DNA from: Firm-04 sp045600205
GTDB taxonomy: Bacteria > Bacillota > Clostridia > Oscillospirales > Ruminococcaceae
DNA length: 64,000 nucleotides
Reading direction: 5' to 3'
Assembly (NCBI GenBank): GCA_045600205.1
Contig: JAZRXM010000038.1
Span: 47,436 to 111,435 of the forward strand
In this document: in pieces, positions 25,617 to 34,747 of the stretch
How the letters are laid out: each line of letters begins with the position of its first letter
How positions within the stretch are numbered: the first letter of the stretch is position 1
Program-made: the position numbers and the translations under genes
The notes under the pieces: generated by a model
Databases searched by the model: none
What the model was told of the DNA's origin: nothing
Seen by the model: the letters and a program-made list of their open reading frames with translations, nothing else

Positions 25617-28064
25617 ATGAAGCTGCCAGATCTGAAAAACGTCAAAATGCCGGATATCAAATCAGCCGGCAAACAGTCAGAAAAAAAGCTGAAACATACA
25701 AATAAGAAGAAATCCGAAAAGAAAAAGGTCTACAAGGCACCGCTGCCGATCCGCTTTTTACGGACAGTCGGCTCCGTCATTCTGACCACATTCCTGTCAT
25801 TTACCCTGTTTTTTGCCGTAACAGGCATTATTTGCGGCATTGCTGCCACCAGTTACGTCATCAATTACATGGATACCACACAGGCGGTCAGCATTCAGGA
25901 ACTTGCCATGAGTTCCTCCACCAATATCTACGCGACCAATCCTGAGGGTGAGCAGGAGGTCATTTACACCGTCCATAACGATATTCAGCGTATTCCTGTG
26001 GAGATCGACCAGGTCCCGCAGCACGTTCGCAACGCGTTTGTTTACGCCGAGGACAAGAATTTCTACACCCACGAAGGCGTGGACTATAAGCGTACCGCGG
26101 CATCCTTTGCCAATATGCTGTTCGACTTCTGGGGCAATGACCAGGGTGGTTCCACGATCTCGCAGCAGCTGATCAAAAACCTCACGGGTGACAATGAAAA
26201 GTCCCCGCAGCGTAAGATCCGTGAGATCTTCCGTGCAATGCAACTGGAAAAATCATACAGCAAAGACGAAATCCTCATCAACTATATCAACATCATCGGC
26301 TTCGGCGGACCCATCAGCGGCGTTCAGCGTGCCGCTCAGGAATATTTCGGCAAGGATGTCTGGGATATTTCCATTGCAGAGGCAGCCTGTCTGGCAGCCA
26401 TTCCGCAGAGCCCTGAGGTCAACAACCCGTTTGCCGGCGAGTACATTAGAAAGTACAACAAGGTCACCGATACCTACTATTACAGCGATGAAAAGGAAAA
26501 CACAGGACGTGCGATCAACCGTGACCGTATGGAGTATATCCTCGGTCAGATGTACGAAAACGGTGCCATCACCTATGACGAATATCAGGAAGCCCTCGCA
26601 GAGGAACTGATCTTCACCGACACCGATGAATACAAATCCCAGCATCCTGAACTGTTCCGTCTGGAGGACGGCGTTTACGTTGAGATCAAAAAGGAAAAAG
26701 ACGAATACGACAAGAAAACCGACTGGTGGGTCGTCAACCGTGCCCTGACCGAACTGCGTGATCAGCTCATGGAGGAACGCGGCGTTTCACAAGACCGTGC
26801 GATCACTCTCATCAATACCGGCGGCTACCAGATCTACACCACCTATGACATGGAAATGCAGGAGTATGTGGAGGAGAAATTCTCAGACCTGAACAACCTG
26901 CTCAAAGGCATTACCAACTCCAAAAACACTGCAACAGTAAACCGCAAGGGTGAACCGATGAACCTCCAGTGCGGCTTCACTGCAATCGACTACCACGGCA
27001 ATATCCTCTGTACGGTCGGCGGCGTGGAAATGGATCCTGCCCCGCTCGGCCACAGCTACGCCTGCACCATCCCGCAGCAGGTCGGTTCTGCGATCAAACC
27101 TGTCACTGCCTACGGCTACGCGCTGGACAACGGTTACATTACCTACGCAAGCAAACTGCTTGACCGTCCGCCCGTGACGATCAACGGAAAACCATGGCCG
27201 ACCAACTATTCCGACAGCAACAATATCACAAAATACAGCGGCAACAACGTCACAGTGGAATACGCACTGGAACAGTCGCTCAACACCATTCCCGCACTGC
27301 TCTGCAAAACCTATGGTCTGGACAACATCTTCAATTTCGCAACCGAAACTCTCGGTCTGGAACTGAATCAATCCAAAGACAGAGATTATTCTCCGCTCGC
27401 CGTTGGCGGTCTGAGCTACGGTATCACCATTGAGGACCTCGTCAACGCATTCATGGTTTACGGCAGCGGCGGCTATTTCTCCGATGCACACATCATCAGC
27501 CGCGTGGAATCCTCCGACGGCAGAGTCGTTTACAGCTTCGATGACGATTACGAACAGGTCATCAAACCCGAAACCGCTACTATTATGAACCACCTGCTCC
27601 AGAATGTCGTCCAGAAAGGTACCGGTAAAAACGCAAAACTTTACGCAAACGGCAAGCAGATCCCGATTGCCGGCAAAACAGGTACCACCTCTGACTGGTT
27701 TGATAAGCTGTTTGTGGGTCTGAACCCCGACTTCGTCAGCGGCATCTGGATCGGATACCCTGAAAACAAGACCATTCAGCTCTATCAGAAAATGGACACC
27801 CCGACCATCTGGAAAAACATCATCGGTCAGTGGATCACTACCCATTACAGCGGCGCGGATTACCCGCCCTGCGACAATGTGGTTTCCGGTCACTACTGCA
27901 CCAACACAGGCAAAATTGCAGGCGCAAACTGCCCCAAGAGTACCACGATCGGCTATTGGAGCAAAGATAATGCACCGTACTGCAACAGCTGCCGTGCCGC
28001 TTCTACGGACAAAAACAAGGACAAGGATAAAGACAAGACTGAAAGTTCCAAGCCGGACGCCTGA
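25617..28064 (+). CDS. Class A penicillin-binding protein (bifunctional)
   Basis: 815-aa peptidoglycan glycosyltransferase/transpeptidase (PBP1A/PonA class). A Lys-rich cytoplasmic N-terminus precedes one membrane helix (about 48-75). The GT51 domain shows EDKNFYTHEGVDYKRT (catalytic Glu), GGSTISQQLIKNL and RKIREIFRAMQLE. The transpeptidase shows SxxK in GSAIKPVTAYGY, SxN in EQSLNTIPAL and KTG in GKTGTTSDW. The C-terminal tail has a Cys-containing module (CTNTG..CPKS..CNSC) and a charged Lys/Asp repeat. AAAGGAG precedes the ATG. Confidence 0.95.
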   Translation: MKLPDLKNVKMPDIKSAGKQSEKKLKHTNKKKSEKKKVYKAPLPIRFLRTVGSVILTTFLSFTLFFAVTGIICGIAATSYVINYMDTTQAVSIQELAMSSSTNIYATNPEGEQEVIYTVHNDIQRIPVEIDQVPQHVRNAFVYAEDKNFYTHEGVDYKRTAASFANMLFDFWGNDQGGSTISQQLIKNLTGDNEKSPQRKIREIFRAMQLEKSYSKDEILINYINIIGFGGPISGVQRAAQEYFGKDVWDISIAEAACLAAIPQSPEVNNPFAGEYIRKYNKVTDTYYYSDEKENTGRAINRDRMEYILGQMYENGAITYDEYQEALAEELIFTDTDEYKSQHPELFRLEDGVYVEIKKEKDEYDKKTDWWVVNRALTELRDQLMEERGVSQDRAITLINTGGYQIYTTYDMEMQEYVEEKFSDLNNLLKGITNSKNTATVNRKGEPMNLQCGFTAIDYHGNILCTVGGVEMDPAPLGHSYACTIPQQVGSAIKPVTAYGYALDNGYITYASKLLDRPPVTINGKPWPTNYSDSNNITKYSGNNVTVEYALEQSLNTIPALLCKTYGLDNIFNFATETLGLELNQSKDRDYSPLAVGGLSYGITIEDLVNAFMVYGSGGYFSDAHIISRVESSDGRVVYSFDDDYEQVIKPETATIMNHLLQNVVQKGTGKNAKLYANGKQIPIAGKTGTTSDWFDKLFVGLNPDFVSGIWIGYPENKTIQLYQKMDTPTIWKNIIGQWITTHYSGADYPPCDNVVSGHYCTNTGKIAGANCPKSTTIGYWSKDNAPYCNSCRAASTDKNKDKDKDKTESSKPDA

Positions 28065-28085
28065 TATGAAAATGTGAGGAACAAC

Positions 28086-29231
28086 ATGAATAACGAAATG
28101 CCCGCATCCTATATGCGGATGTGCTGCCCCTGCCACTTTGGTCTGGAAAGTGTCCTGAAATTCGAACTGGTACGTCTGGGTGCTGCCGATATTGCAGCAG
28201 CAGACGGCAGAGTTTGCTTTTCAGGCGACTGGACCATGCTTGCGGCAGCCAATATCGAACTGACCGTTGCCGACCGCGTTCTGATTGAACTGGGCAGCTT
28301 TTCGGTCAAGGCACAACGCGGAAAAACCGCATTCGACCCGCTCTTTGAGGGCGTGGCTGCCCTCCCGCTCGAACGGTTCATCGGCAAGGATGATGCGTTC
28401 CCCGTCAAGGGTAATTCACTGAATTCTGCGCTGCACAGTGTTCCTGCGTGTCAGGCAATTGTGAAAAAGGCAGCGGTCAAACGCTTGCAGAAAGCCTACC
28501 GCACCATGGAACTGCCCGAAACAGGTTCGCTGCATCAACTGCAATTCCAGATCCGCAATGATTTTTGCACATTATATCTTGACACTTCCGGCTGGCCGCT
28601 GCACAAACGCGGTTGGCGTCAGATGGCAGGCGCAGCCCCCATCCGTGAAACGCTTGCGGCAGGCATCCTCGATTTATCCCGTGTCCGCCCGCAGACACAG
28701 CTTTGTGACCCATTCTGCGGCAGCGGCACGTTCCTGATCGAAGCTGCTACCCGTGCCATGCATATGGCTCCGGGATTACACCGCAGATATGCGGCGGAGC
28801 GTTGGGAACAAATGCCCAAACGAGCATGGTTCGATGCCCGTGAAGCCGCCCGCGCCAAAATTTGCAGAGATGTGGATTTCCGCGCAATCGGCTACGACAT
28901 TGACCCGCAGGCGGTCGAGCTGGCACAGGAAAACGCCCGCAAAGCAGGCGTCGCAGAGAAAATCAAGGTCATGCAGGGCGATGTAAAAGATTTACAGGTT
29001 TCGGCGGAGCAGCTCATCGTCTGCAACCCGCCCTACGGTGAGCGTCTGCTGGATGTGGAAGCTGCCAAAGAACTCTATCGCGTCATGGGAAAAGTGTTTC
29101 CGCGGGAAAATGCGGCAAGCATCATCTCACCTGACCAGACTTTCGAACAGTGTTTCGGCAGAAAAGCTGCAAAACGCAGAAAACTCTATAACGGAATGCT
29201 GCAATGCAATTTGTATCAATACTGGAAATAA
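28086..29231 (+). CDS. THUMP-domain 23S rRNA guanine-N2 methyltransferase (RlmL/YpsC type)
   Basis: 381 aa. A ferredoxin-like/THUMP N-terminus (about 1-160) is followed by a Rossmann methylase: CDPFCGSGTFLIEAA (SAM motif I), GYDIDPQAVELAQENA (motif II) and CNPPYGERL (NPPY, guanine N2 target). This fits the YpsC family that methylates 23S G2445. The ATG at 28086 follows GTGAGGA; the GTG 12 nt upstream is part of the ribosome binding site region. It starts 21 bp after the PBP gene and may be co-transcribed. Confidence 0.92.
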   Translation: MNNEMPASYMRMCCPCHFGLESVLKFELVRLGAADIAAADGRVCFSGDWTMLAAANIELTVADRVLIELGSFSVKAQRGKTAFDPLFEGVAALPLERFIGKDDAFPVKGNSLNSALHSVPACQAIVKKAAVKRLQKAYRTMELPETGSLHQLQFQIRNDFCTLYLDTSGWPLHKRGWRQMAGAAPIRETLAAGILDLSRVRPQTQLCDPFCGSGTFLIEAATRAMHMAPGLHRRYAAERWEQMPKRAWFDAREAARAKICRDVDFRAIGYDIDPQAVELAQENARKAGVAEKIKVMQGDVKDLQVSAEQLIVCNPPYGERLLDVEAAKELYRVMGKVFPRENAASIISPDQTFEQCFGRKAAKRRKLYNGMLQCNLYQYWK

Positions 29232-29267
29232 CACTGATTTATCAAAATCGAAAGGAGCAGATTAAAT

Positions 29268-30560
29268 ATGGTGAATTCCAATCTTTCGGTCAATGAGCAG
29301 GGACATCTCTGCATCGGCGGCACAGACTGTGTCGCATTGGCACAAAAGCACGGTACGCCGCTTTACGTCATGGATGAAGACCGCATCCGTGAAAATTGCC
29401 GCGCCTATCGCAATGTGCTGAATACAGAATACGGCAAGGGCTTGATTTGTTTCGCAAGCAAGGCTTTTTCGTGCAAGGCAATGTACCGCATTGTAAAAAG
29501 CGAGGGGCTTGGCACGGATGTCGTGTCGGGCAGCGAATTGTATACTGCACTGACAGCCGGAATGCCTGCTTCCAAAATCGTATTCCACGGCAACAGCAAG
29601 TCAAACAGCGAACTGACCTATGCAGTCGAAGCAGGTGTCGGCAGAATCGTCTGCGATAATTTTGAGGAACTCGAACGCCTGAATACAATTGCGCGCAAGC
29701 ACGGCAAAAAGGTTCATGTGATGTTGCGCATCAAGCCGGGCATTGAAGCACATACGCATGATTTCATTCAGACCGGCAGAGTGGACAGCAAGTTTGGCTT
29801 TGCACTTGAAACAGGCGAGGCAAAGCAGGCTGTCCTCGCAGCAAGCAACGCTTCGAACCTGAAACTGGTTGGTCTGCATTGCCATATCGGCTCGCAGATT
29901 CTCGAAACAGAGCCGTTTGCAGAAGCCGCAAGGGTCATGCTGCAATTTATGGATGCGCTGCGGACCGAATGCGGACTCACTTTCTCCGAACTGAATCTCG
30001 GCGGCGGTCCCGGCATCAGGTATGTCGAAAGCGACGACCCGAAGCCCTTTGGCGATATCATCCGCGCAATTCTGAATGCCGTCCGCGAAACCTGCCGCCA
30101 GCTTTCATATCCTGAACCGTTTATCCTCTTTGAGCCGGGTCGCTCCATCGTTGGCGATGCAGGCATCACACTTTATGAGGTCATGGCAAAGAAGCATATC
30201 CCGAATGTCCGCGATTACGTACTGGTGGACGGCGGTATGTGCGATAATCCACGCTATGCGCTCTATCATGCGGAATACGAGGTAATTTGTGCCAATCACG
30301 CAGATCAGCCGAAAACCGAAACCGTGACCATCGGCGGCAAGTGCTGCGAAAGCGGTGACCTCATCGGGGAGAATATGCCGCTTCAGCAGACAGAGCCCGG
30401 CGATACGCTTGCGGTTTTGACCACAGGTGCGTATAATTACTCGATGGCTTCCCATTACAACCGCAATCCGAATGCAGAGGTCGTCATGGTGAAGAACGGC
30501 AGGGCAAGAACCGTTGTACGCCGTGAAACCTACGAAGATGTGTGCAGAAACGACGTATGA
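29268..30560 (+). CDS. lysA: Diaminopimelate decarboxylase
   Basis: PLP enzyme making L-lysine from meso-diaminopimelate. 430 aa, fold type III. CFASKAFSCKAMYRIV carries the PLP-lysine, then HCHIGSQI, LNLGGGPGI, the active-site EPGRSIVGDAG, VDGGMCDNPR, and the CCESGDLI block that holds the second-subunit Cys. The ATG follows AAAGGAG. It ends at a strong bidirectional terminator. Confidence 0.96.
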   Translation: MVNSNLSVNEQGHLCIGGTDCVALAQKHGTPLYVMDEDRIRENCRAYRNVLNTEYGKGLICFASKAFSCKAMYRIVKSEGLGTDVVSGSELYTALTAGMPASKIVFHGNSKSNSELTYAVEAGVGRIVCDNFEELERLNTIARKHGKKVHVMLRIKPGIEAHTHDFIQTGRVDSKFGFALETGEAKQAVLAASNASNLKLVGLHCHIGSQILETEPFAEAARVMLQFMDALRTECGLTFSELNLGGGPGIRYVESDDPKPFGDIIRAILNAVRETCRQLSYPEPFILFEPGRSIVGDAGITLYEVMAKKHIPNVRDYVLVDGGMCDNPRYALYHAEYEVICANHADQPKTETVTIGGKCCESGDLIGENMPLQQTEPGDTLAVLTTGAYNYSMASHYNRNPNAEVVMVKNGRARTVVRRETYEDVCRNDV

Positions 30561-30663
30561 CTGTATCGTGGTATCTCCGATGGACCTGAGAACGGAGCAT
30601 CGCAAGGAAAGCCAATGAATTTGCAGGCACACTCATCCAAACCTCGCGAAATAGTAATAAAAC

Positions 30664-30700
30664 AAACAGCTTCAGGATATCATCTCCTGAAGCTGTTTTT
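30664..30700. terminator. Bidirectional terminator between lysA and the giant membrane protein
   Basis: AAACAGCTTCAGGA pairs perfectly with TCCTGAAGCTGTTT around a 7-nt loop, followed by TT and A/T-rich sequence. Confidence 0.9.
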
Positions 30701-30721
30701 ATTGTATCTACGGGATTTGCG

Positions 30722-33700
30722 TTACCATTCCCAGTCTTCCCACAAACGTCCCGCTTTGACTTTGAGCGATTCGCCCTTTTGCTTGCACATTTCGTTTGCC
30801 GCCGCAATACCAATCAGCAGAATACCTGCAATCAGGAGGAAAACCCACCACGGCGTATTCGGGAAAATCCGCATATGCAAATACACCGCAATGCAACAAA
30901 GCGATATGCCGCCCAGCAAGAACCACTTTCTCTGCCTGATATAGAACGACAGCAGAAATACTCCAAGTGACAACGCCAGAATCATCAGCAGATCTGCGGT
31001 TTTCTCTGTATGCATCGCTTGCAGTCCCAGATGTATCATCACAAATACACCGATTGCAAAAAACATCGCACCACCGAGCTTCTTGCCGTACTGTTTCCGC
31101 AGGATCAGCCCGAATCCGAGCAGAGGCAGCAAAAACAGCTTATCCTCAAAATAAGTATCCTTTGTTTGGAAAAACGGCTGACACCACAGGGTTACCATTG
31201 CCATTGCCGCTGACGCAGAAATCACGATTCGACGAAGTTGTTTGCTCTTGGCAATCAGCAGGAAATGCAATGCGAACAGCGTCGCACCGACAAGCAGCGC
31301 AAAAATACAGGCATCCTCTTGCTTCCCGATCAAATCGTATGCACTCTGGGTGCAGACCGAAAATCCCCACAGCAGCAATATGGCTGCCCCGATTCGCATG
31401 GACCACGCACGGCGCGGCTGATGATTTTGCATCAGGATACTGAGATAACAGAACAATGCCAACAGCAGATACCACACCGCAAAAAACGCAATCAGCATCC
31501 CGTTGGAATAGGTATCCCGGAAAAACAAATCCCAATCAAATACCTGTATCCGCAATTTTTCCAGCGCAAACACCGAGGTGCAAACCGCAATCGAGGGAAA
31601 CAGCCATTGGGTCGGCTTTGTAGCACACCAACCGCACACACAGAAAATCAACGAAGCTGTGATATATACGGTTTGTGTTGCATTCAGAATGGTGTTGTCA
31701 TACAAGAAATGCCCGAACATCAGCGCACCCATCGGTATGACCAGACTCAGTGCATTGGTCAGTTCTTTTGTTCCGACAAAGTGCAGCTTTCCCTTTTGCA
31801 CCAACACTGATATCGCCATGCCAACCAGAAGCCAGATTCCCGCATACAGCAGCGGCGCATTTTCATCAGGATACAGATGTACAGAAAACAAATCACTGTT
31901 CCCCAGAACAACAGTGCCGATATACAGCAATGGCACCACCATAATAAAGCTGATGGTACTCCACCTGCGCATACCGCGCTTTGCAAACGCCACACCAAGA
32001 ATACCTGTGCCTGCCGCACCAATACCGTATGCCGCAGCTGTCCAGCCGCAGTCGCCGTCTGCCAATACGAACATCATGTAGAATACAGGCAGCAGCAAGG
32101 CAAGCAGCACAGTCATTCTGACAAAATTCACACGATTTTTGCTCAGCACCACGGTCAGCACCGCAAGTGCCACGGAAAATGTCCCCCAGATGAACGAAGC
32201 GATCTCATCGCTCCAATCAGCCTTTGCGATCACGCTGCATTCCGTGACTGCGATCATACCAATGATCGCCGCCGCGGGACAAAGCAATGCCTCAAAAAAT
32301 TGTCGAACACTTCGGGTGTTGTGCTCCATGACGTAAAACCAAAACAGCACCGCGATCAAAAAGAACAGTACCGATGCGCAGTTCGGGGCAAACGCCGTCT
32401 TATCGTTTTCTTCCAACAGTGCAATAAACGAGAACACGCCACTCGAAATCGGCAGCAGGAAATCCGAAAACTTCGAGCGAATCAGACGCACAAACGTAAA
32501 AATGATTGCCGCTGCAAACATCAGCAATGCAACAAGAATGATGCAATTTTCATTTTCCCATGAATAAAGCGCATCCAGACAGAGCGGTAGAACCATAAGT
32601 GTCTGCGCTTCAATGGCAAATGCAATCCGCAGCGGAAGTTTTTGTGTCCGCAGCAAAGGCAGGAGCGTCACCAGCAGCAAAACGATTTCTGCAGGATAAG
32701 TCAGCCAATGCAATTGACCATCCTCAAACACACAATTCCACAGGGCGACCTGTGAAAATCCTGCCGTTACGTAATACGCCAGACGATAACAAAGCTGCTC
32801 CGCCTCTGAATTCCGCTCTAATGCGTGCAAAGTCATCATCACAACAGCAGAGAGAATACCGATGAATGCAGGAAAATTGCCCTCGCCCCAATCAATATTG
32901 TTCTGATAGAACGGATGCAGTGCCAGCGAAAAGCCACAAATAACCAATCCGCAGGCAATAAATGCTGTTCCTGCTTTCAGACGGCTCGATATCGGCTCGG
33001 AAAGAAACGCCGCGACAAGCATCAGCGCACCAATGCCAAACAATACTGTCGTTTTCTTCCCCGCAAGCAGCAGCAGCGGGATCGCACAAAATGCGGCAGC
33101 AATCGCAAACAGCTCCGCCGCTTTACTGATATACGGCGGGAATTTGTGGGCAAGCGGCTTGACCGCATAGGCAAGCAATAGTACATAAGCCGCAATTGCA
33201 AGGAAAAATACACCGTCATTTTTGAAAATTCCCCTGCACAGGCAGGCGTAGGTGACGCTGAAACCCGCCATGACAGCAATGCCCCAGCCGATTTGTTTTT
33301 CCTTTCGCACCGCAAGACACGCCAGAATCGTGAAAGATGCCGCTGCAAGCGACAGCAGCCACGGATTCGATGCGCCCGCCAATCCTTTTCCGAGCAGTGC
33401 AAATGAACCTGCCGCCCAGACGGAAATCGGGAAAAATGCCGTACCCAGTGTAAAAAACGCCGCACCCGTCCGCTTCAGATGCCACAATTTGTTTGCCAGC
33501 GCGGATGCTCCGAAAAACAGCAGGCTTCCCGCGCCCAGTACTGCCAGTCTGCCGCCGTCCGAAAGGGTTTCCCATGTGGAACGGACAAACAGCAGTCCCG
33601 CGATGATGACCAAGGTGACACCGACTGCCAGCAAAATCGAGATTGCCGAAATCGGCTGCTTTTCCTTTTTCGGTTTGACAGGTTTCGGCGGAGGTAATGT

Positions 33701-33967
33701 GACTTCCGGCGGTTTCTCTGTCACAACCGCATCCTGCGGCTTCTCCTCAGGGTTTGCAGGCGGTGGCTCCGCTGCTGCGCGCTTTTGCGATATGCTCTGT
33801 TTCTTCAGCAGACCTGCTGCAATGGCATCCTCCGTTTTCAGCTCACCGCGACGATAAAGCCGCTCCAGTACGTCACGCTGTTTTTTCGTCTTTTTTTTCG
33901 TGACCAGAAGCCAGATACCCAATGCAAGCGGAGAAAGAAACCAGATCGTCAACAATATAAACAGCAT
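30722..33967 (-). CDS. Giant polytopic membrane protein (DUF2157/DUF2339-like layout)
   Basis: 1081 aa and roughly 30 predicted hydrophobic segments. One N-terminal helix is followed by a short helix-rich cytoplasmic region (KKTKKQRDVLERLYRRGELKTEDAIAAGLL, resembling an SHOCT-type oligomerisation motif), a Pro/Lys-rich linker (about 65-105), and then membrane helices almost to the end. The family cannot be fixed, and no catalytic motif is seen. A strong ribosome binding site (GGAAAGGAGGG) precedes it. It is a single-gene unit; its function may be in the envelope, but that is only a guess. Confidence 0.8.
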   Translation of the reverse strand: MLFILLTIWFLSPLALGIWLLVTKKKTKKQRDVLERLYRRGELKTEDAIAAGLLKKQSISQKRAAAEPPPANPEEKPQDAVVTEKPPEVTLPPPKPVKPKKEKQPISAISILLAVGVTLVIIAGLLFVRSTWETLSDGGRLAVLGAGSLLFFGASALANKLWHLKRTGAAFFTLGTAFFPISVWAAGSFALLGKGLAGASNPWLLSLAAASFTILACLAVRKEKQIGWGIAVMAGFSVTYACLCRGIFKNDGVFFLAIAAYVLLLAYAVKPLAHKFPPYISKAAELFAIAAAFCAIPLLLLAGKKTTVLFGIGALMLVAAFLSEPISSRLKAGTAFIACGLVICGFSLALHPFYQNNIDWGEGNFPAFIGILSAVVMMTLHALERNSEAEQLCYRLAYYVTAGFSQVALWNCVFEDGQLHWLTYPAEIVLLLVTLLPLLRTQKLPLRIAFAIEAQTLMVLPLCLDALYSWENENCIILVALLMFAAAIIFTFVRLIRSKFSDFLLPISSGVFSFIALLEENDKTAFAPNCASVLFFLIAVLFWFYVMEHNTRSVRQFFEALLCPAAAIIGMIAVTECSVIAKADWSDEIASFIWGTFSVALAVLTVVLSKNRVNFVRMTVLLALLLPVFYMMFVLADGDCGWTAAAYGIGAAGTGILGVAFAKRGMRRWSTISFIMVVPLLYIGTVVLGNSDLFSVHLYPDENAPLLYAGIWLLVGMAISVLVQKGKLHFVGTKELTNALSLVIPMGALMFGHFLYDNTILNATQTVYITASLIFCVCGWCATKPTQWLFPSIAVCTSVFALEKLRIQVFDWDLFFRDTYSNGMLIAFFAVWYLLLALFCYLSILMQNHQPRRAWSMRIGAAILLLWGFSVCTQSAYDLIGKQEDACIFALLVGATLFALHFLLIAKSKQLRRIVISASAAMAMVTLWCQPFFQTKDTYFEDKLFLLPLLGFGLILRKQYGKKLGGAMFFAIGVFVMIHLGLQAMHTEKTADLLMILALSLGVFLLSFYIRQRKWFLLGGISLCCIAVYLHMRIFPNTPWWVFLLIAGILLIGIAAANEMCKQKGESLKVKAGRLWEDWEW

Positions 33968-33998
33968 GGAATCCCTCCTTTCCGATGATTTTTTCCTA

Positions 33999-34026
33999 TT
34001 ATATCACAGCCGCTGCAAAATTGCAA
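33999..34026 (-). promoter_or_regulatory. Promoter of the giant membrane protein gene
   Basis: Minus-strand TTGCAA (34026-34021), 16 bp, extended TGATATAAT with -10 at 34004-33999. Confidence 0.7.
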
Positions 34027-34046
34027 GCATCGCCGCAATATATTCC

Positions 34047-34080
34047 AAAAGCCGCACCTGAAGTGGTCAGATGCGGCTTT
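34047..34080 (-). terminator. Terminator after the 34.1-kb small gene
   Basis: AAAGCCGCA pairs with TGCGGCTTT around a 15-nt loop, just downstream of the stop codon, with T-rich sequence following on the minus strand. Confidence 0.7.
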
Positions 34081-34087
34081 CATGTTC

Positions 34088-34459
34088 TCAGCCTTGTACA
34101 GACTGCATCGCGCGGGTGATCGCGCCGTAAATTTTCTCATCGACTTCGATCAGCGCACGCTTGTCATCGTGAAATTTTACGGCAATCGTATAAATTCCCT
34201 TATTCTGCATCGCGGCGGATGCCCGCAGACGCAGCGCACCCAATCCTGCGGGATCCAGAGAACCCGTCAGAATCAGGCAATTACCCGAGCGGATAATGTC
34301 CTCTGTCAGCACCTCATATTTTGCCACATACTTCGGGCTGAAGGGAACGTCGTCAATTTTTTTCATTGTGCCGGAGATATACGAGGCGGATGGGGAAAGC
34401 CGAAAGATTCGGCAGCCCGTATAGTCGCCTGCCAGTACCATATTTTTAGCAGAAGCCAT
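34088..34459 (-). CDS. Small conserved-looking cytoplasmic protein, unknown
   Basis: About 123 aa from MASAKNMVLAGDYTGCRIF, no signal peptide or membrane helix. Short alternating strands and a final helix (EKIYGAITRAMQSVQG) suggest an alpha/beta fold of the PH-like kind. I do not recognise the family. The start follows GGAGG at a good distance. It has its own near-perfect promoter and terminator, so it is a genuine monocistronic gene. Confidence 0.7.
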   Translation of the reverse strand: MASAKNMVLAGDYTGCRIFRLSPSASYISGTMKKIDDVPFSPKYVAKYEVLTEDIIRSGNCLILTGSLDPAGLGALRLRASAAMQNKGIYTIAVKFHDDKRALIEVDEKIYGAITRAMQSVQG

Positions 34460-34524
34460 AATCAAAATCCTCCAATCGTTGGTATGATGTTGCAGGAACA
34501 TATCTGTCCCCCTGATACGCTGTC

Positions 34525-34553
34525 ATTATATCATTTTACACAGGAAATGTCAA
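34525..34553 (-). promoter_or_regulatory. Promoter of the 34.1-kb small gene
   Basis: Minus-strand TTGACA (34553-34548), 17 bp, extended TGATATAAT with -10 at 34530-34525. Confidence 0.82.
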
Positions 34554-34656
34554 GGGCTATACAATATTTTGTTTTATTTGTGCATAAAAATCACATTGTA
34601 AATTCGTTCAGCCTGCACAGAAATTATGTCAAACCCGTAGAAAATTGACAAAACGC

Positions 34657-34685
34657 TTTACAATATCAGGATTCTATGTTATAAT
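34657..34685 (+). promoter_or_regulatory. Promoter of nspC
   Basis: TTTACA (34657-34662), 17 bp, TATAAT (34680-34685). Confidence 0.75.
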
Positions 34686-34747
34686 AAATAGAATCTATTA
34701 TTATGTCTTCATGGTTTCATCATACAAATGTCAGGAGGGATGCTGTC

